Below are positions 11,599 through 12,335 of a stretch of 12,335 nt of DNA, in pieces; position 1 is the first letter of the stretch; each line of letters opens with the position of its first letter. The stretch spans positions 1 through 12,335 of the forward strand of contig JALOOE010000017.1 in assembly GCA_025454565.1 (NCBI GenBank), written 5' to 3'. Source of the stretch: Anaerolineae bacterium. Lineage in GTDB: Bacteria; Chloroflexota; Anaerolineae; CG2-30-64-16. The notes under the pieces were generated by a model that had not been told where the DNA came from, did not search any database, and worked only from the letters and a program-made list of their open reading frames with translations. The position numbers were made by a program, and so were the translations under genes.

Positions 11599-12216
11599 AT
11601 GTCGGAGAAAGTCTACAACCTGTTCCTGCTCAAGCGGCCGACTGAGCGCTGGCTAAGGTTGGCGCCGGCCGAGCAGAACGCCTTGCTGAAGCAGATCAAC
11701 GAAGGCCTGGCGGCTGCCGGCGGTCGGCGCGTTGTCGGCTGTAACGCATACTGGTGTAACGAAGGCTATCGCGGCTTCGGCGTGGAGGAATTTCCCGACT
11801 TCGCAGCGTGGCGTGGCTTTGCCGATCTACGTGAAAAGCTGGCATGGTACTCCTATCTGGATACCTGGTCGATTCTAGGCACGTGGCACGAGGCGGTCGA
11901 CCCGGCGGAAGTGGTCGCGCCGGAGCCGGGCCGGATCTACCAGCTTTTCCTGCTCCGGCATCACGCGGAGGGTTATGAGCAGCTACCCCAGGCAGAGAAA
12001 GATGCGTTGTGGGCGCAGGTCGGCGAAGCGATGCCGGACGCGAAGTGGATCGTCGCCGCTAACTGCTACTGGGCCAGTGAAGAGTATCAAGCCTTCGGCG
12101 TGCAGATGCGGGCCGACCTAGACGCGGTGCAGCGCAGCCACGCCAGGCAACTGCAGTTCAACTGGCCGCGCTATGTGCGGGCGCGCATCATGCTCGGCAC
12201 GCTGTGGGAAGCGTGA
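11599..12216 (+). CDS. Protein with two tandem copies of a small DUF6616-like domain
   Basis: This is a 205-aa protein from ATG 11599, with AAGAGGAGAG at 11585-11594 as its ribosome binding site. A GTG at 11554 would reach into the inverted repeat and is rejected. Two homologous halves are visible. Copy 1 (about 6-99) has YNLFLLKRP, GCNAYWCNEGYRGFGV and LGTWHEA. Copy 2 (about 114-205) has YQLFLLRHH, ANCYWASEEYQAFGV and LGTLWEA. Each about 95-residue unit resembles ferredoxin-like (dimeric alpha/beta barrel) domains; the pattern W-x-x-L-x-P-x-E-[QK] suggests the DUF6616 group, from memory only. Fusing two copies would let one chain form the pseudo-dimer. Function unknown; no signal peptide. 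The next gene starts 20 bp downstream, likely in the same operon. Confidence 0.82.
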   Translation: MSEKVYNLFLLKRPTERWLRLAPAEQNALLKQINEGLAAAGGRRVVGCNAYWCNEGYRGFGVEEFPDFAAWRGFADLREKLAWYSYLDTWSILGTWHEAVDPAEVVAPEPGRIYQLFLLRHHAEGYEQLPQAEKDALWAQVGEAMPDAKWIVAANCYWASEEYQAFGVQMRADLDAVQRSHARQLQFNWPRYVRARIMLGTLWEA

Positions 12217-12221
12217 ATCAC

Positions 12222-12228
12222 AGGAGGG
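12222..12228 (+). promoter_or_regulatory. Ribosome binding site of the last gene
   Basis: AGGAGGG lies 8 nt before ATG 12237, inside the 20-bp gap after the previous stop, supporting a real start so close to the window edge. Confidence 0.7.
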
Positions 12229-12236
12229 AGGACACC

Positions 12237-12335
12237 ATGAGCATCGCAACGAATAAGGCGCTGCTGCGTCGCGAGCAGGAAGAATTCTGGGGCCAGGGCG
12301 TGGAGTCGGCGGCGGCCGAGGTGTTCGCATCGCAG
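12237..12335 (+). CDS. SnoaL-like/ester cyclase family protein, N-terminal fragment
   Basis: The first 33 codons of a gene that runs off the right edge. The start MSIATNKALLRREQEEFWGQ and the following Ala-rich, acidic helix (ESAAAEVFAS) match the opening of SnoaL-like polyketide cyclase or ester cyclase proteins (M-S-x-x-x-N-K-x-L-x-R-x-x-x-E-x-x-W-x-x-G). These are small single-domain proteins with an NTF2-like cone fold. The strong ribosome binding site and the 20-bp gap place it in the operon of the tandem-domain protein. Too little is present to judge active-site residues. Confidence 0.65.
   Translation, partial: MSIATNKALLRREQEEFWGQGVESAAAEVFASQ

Overview
This GC-rich bacterial window most resembles Chloroflexota (Anaerolineae/Caldilineae-like). 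The hints are a BTAD/SARP-type regulator fused to a STAND-like ATPase and TPRs, GYD and DUF1059 proteins, an EndoQ-type PHP nuclease fused to a UvrD helicase, and many small palindromic repeats. The lineage is inferred from gene content; there is no rRNA or marker gene.

Positions 1-619 (+) hold the C-terminal end of a leishmanolysin-like metallopeptidase, followed by a translationally coupled 123-aa protein of unknown function. Positions 620-713 are a short convergent intergenic stretch with a heptamer repeat array and a duplicate of the end of the next gene. Positions 714-4280 (-) hold a 1188-aa protein whose N-terminal half looks like endonuclease Q and whose C-terminal half is a complete UvrD/PcrA-type SF1 helicase. 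It carries two sequences resembling the bacterial sliding-clamp motif, one at the domain junction (QMGLF) and one at the extreme C-terminus (QLSLF). Positions 4281-4455 are a divergent promoter region; the repair gene seems to have a leaderless transcript.

Positions 4456-7680 (+) encode a 1074-aa SARP/BTAD-AAA-TPR regulator. Downstream, on the same strand, is a run of small accessory enzymes: an NmrA-like SDR, a DUF1059 protein, an alpha/beta hydrolase, a secreted EEP-fold hydrolase, a GYD protein, a tandem-duplicated small-domain protein and the start of a SnoaL-like protein. Nearly every one has its own good Shine-Dalgarno site. Gaps of 20-160 bp suggest several transcripts rather than one tight operon. 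Similar small enzymes often lie beside BTAD regulators, but control by this regulator is an inference.

The most striking feature is that the EndoQ-UvrD gene contains at least four palindromic or inverted-repeat inserts that stay in frame and add peptides to the protein. A fifth such insert sits in the 123-aa gene, and a relative of one of them lies in the intergenic region at 11516-11580. This resembles the Rickettsia palindromic elements that insert in frame into genes. Whether these sequences are dispersed in the genome cannot be tested from this window.
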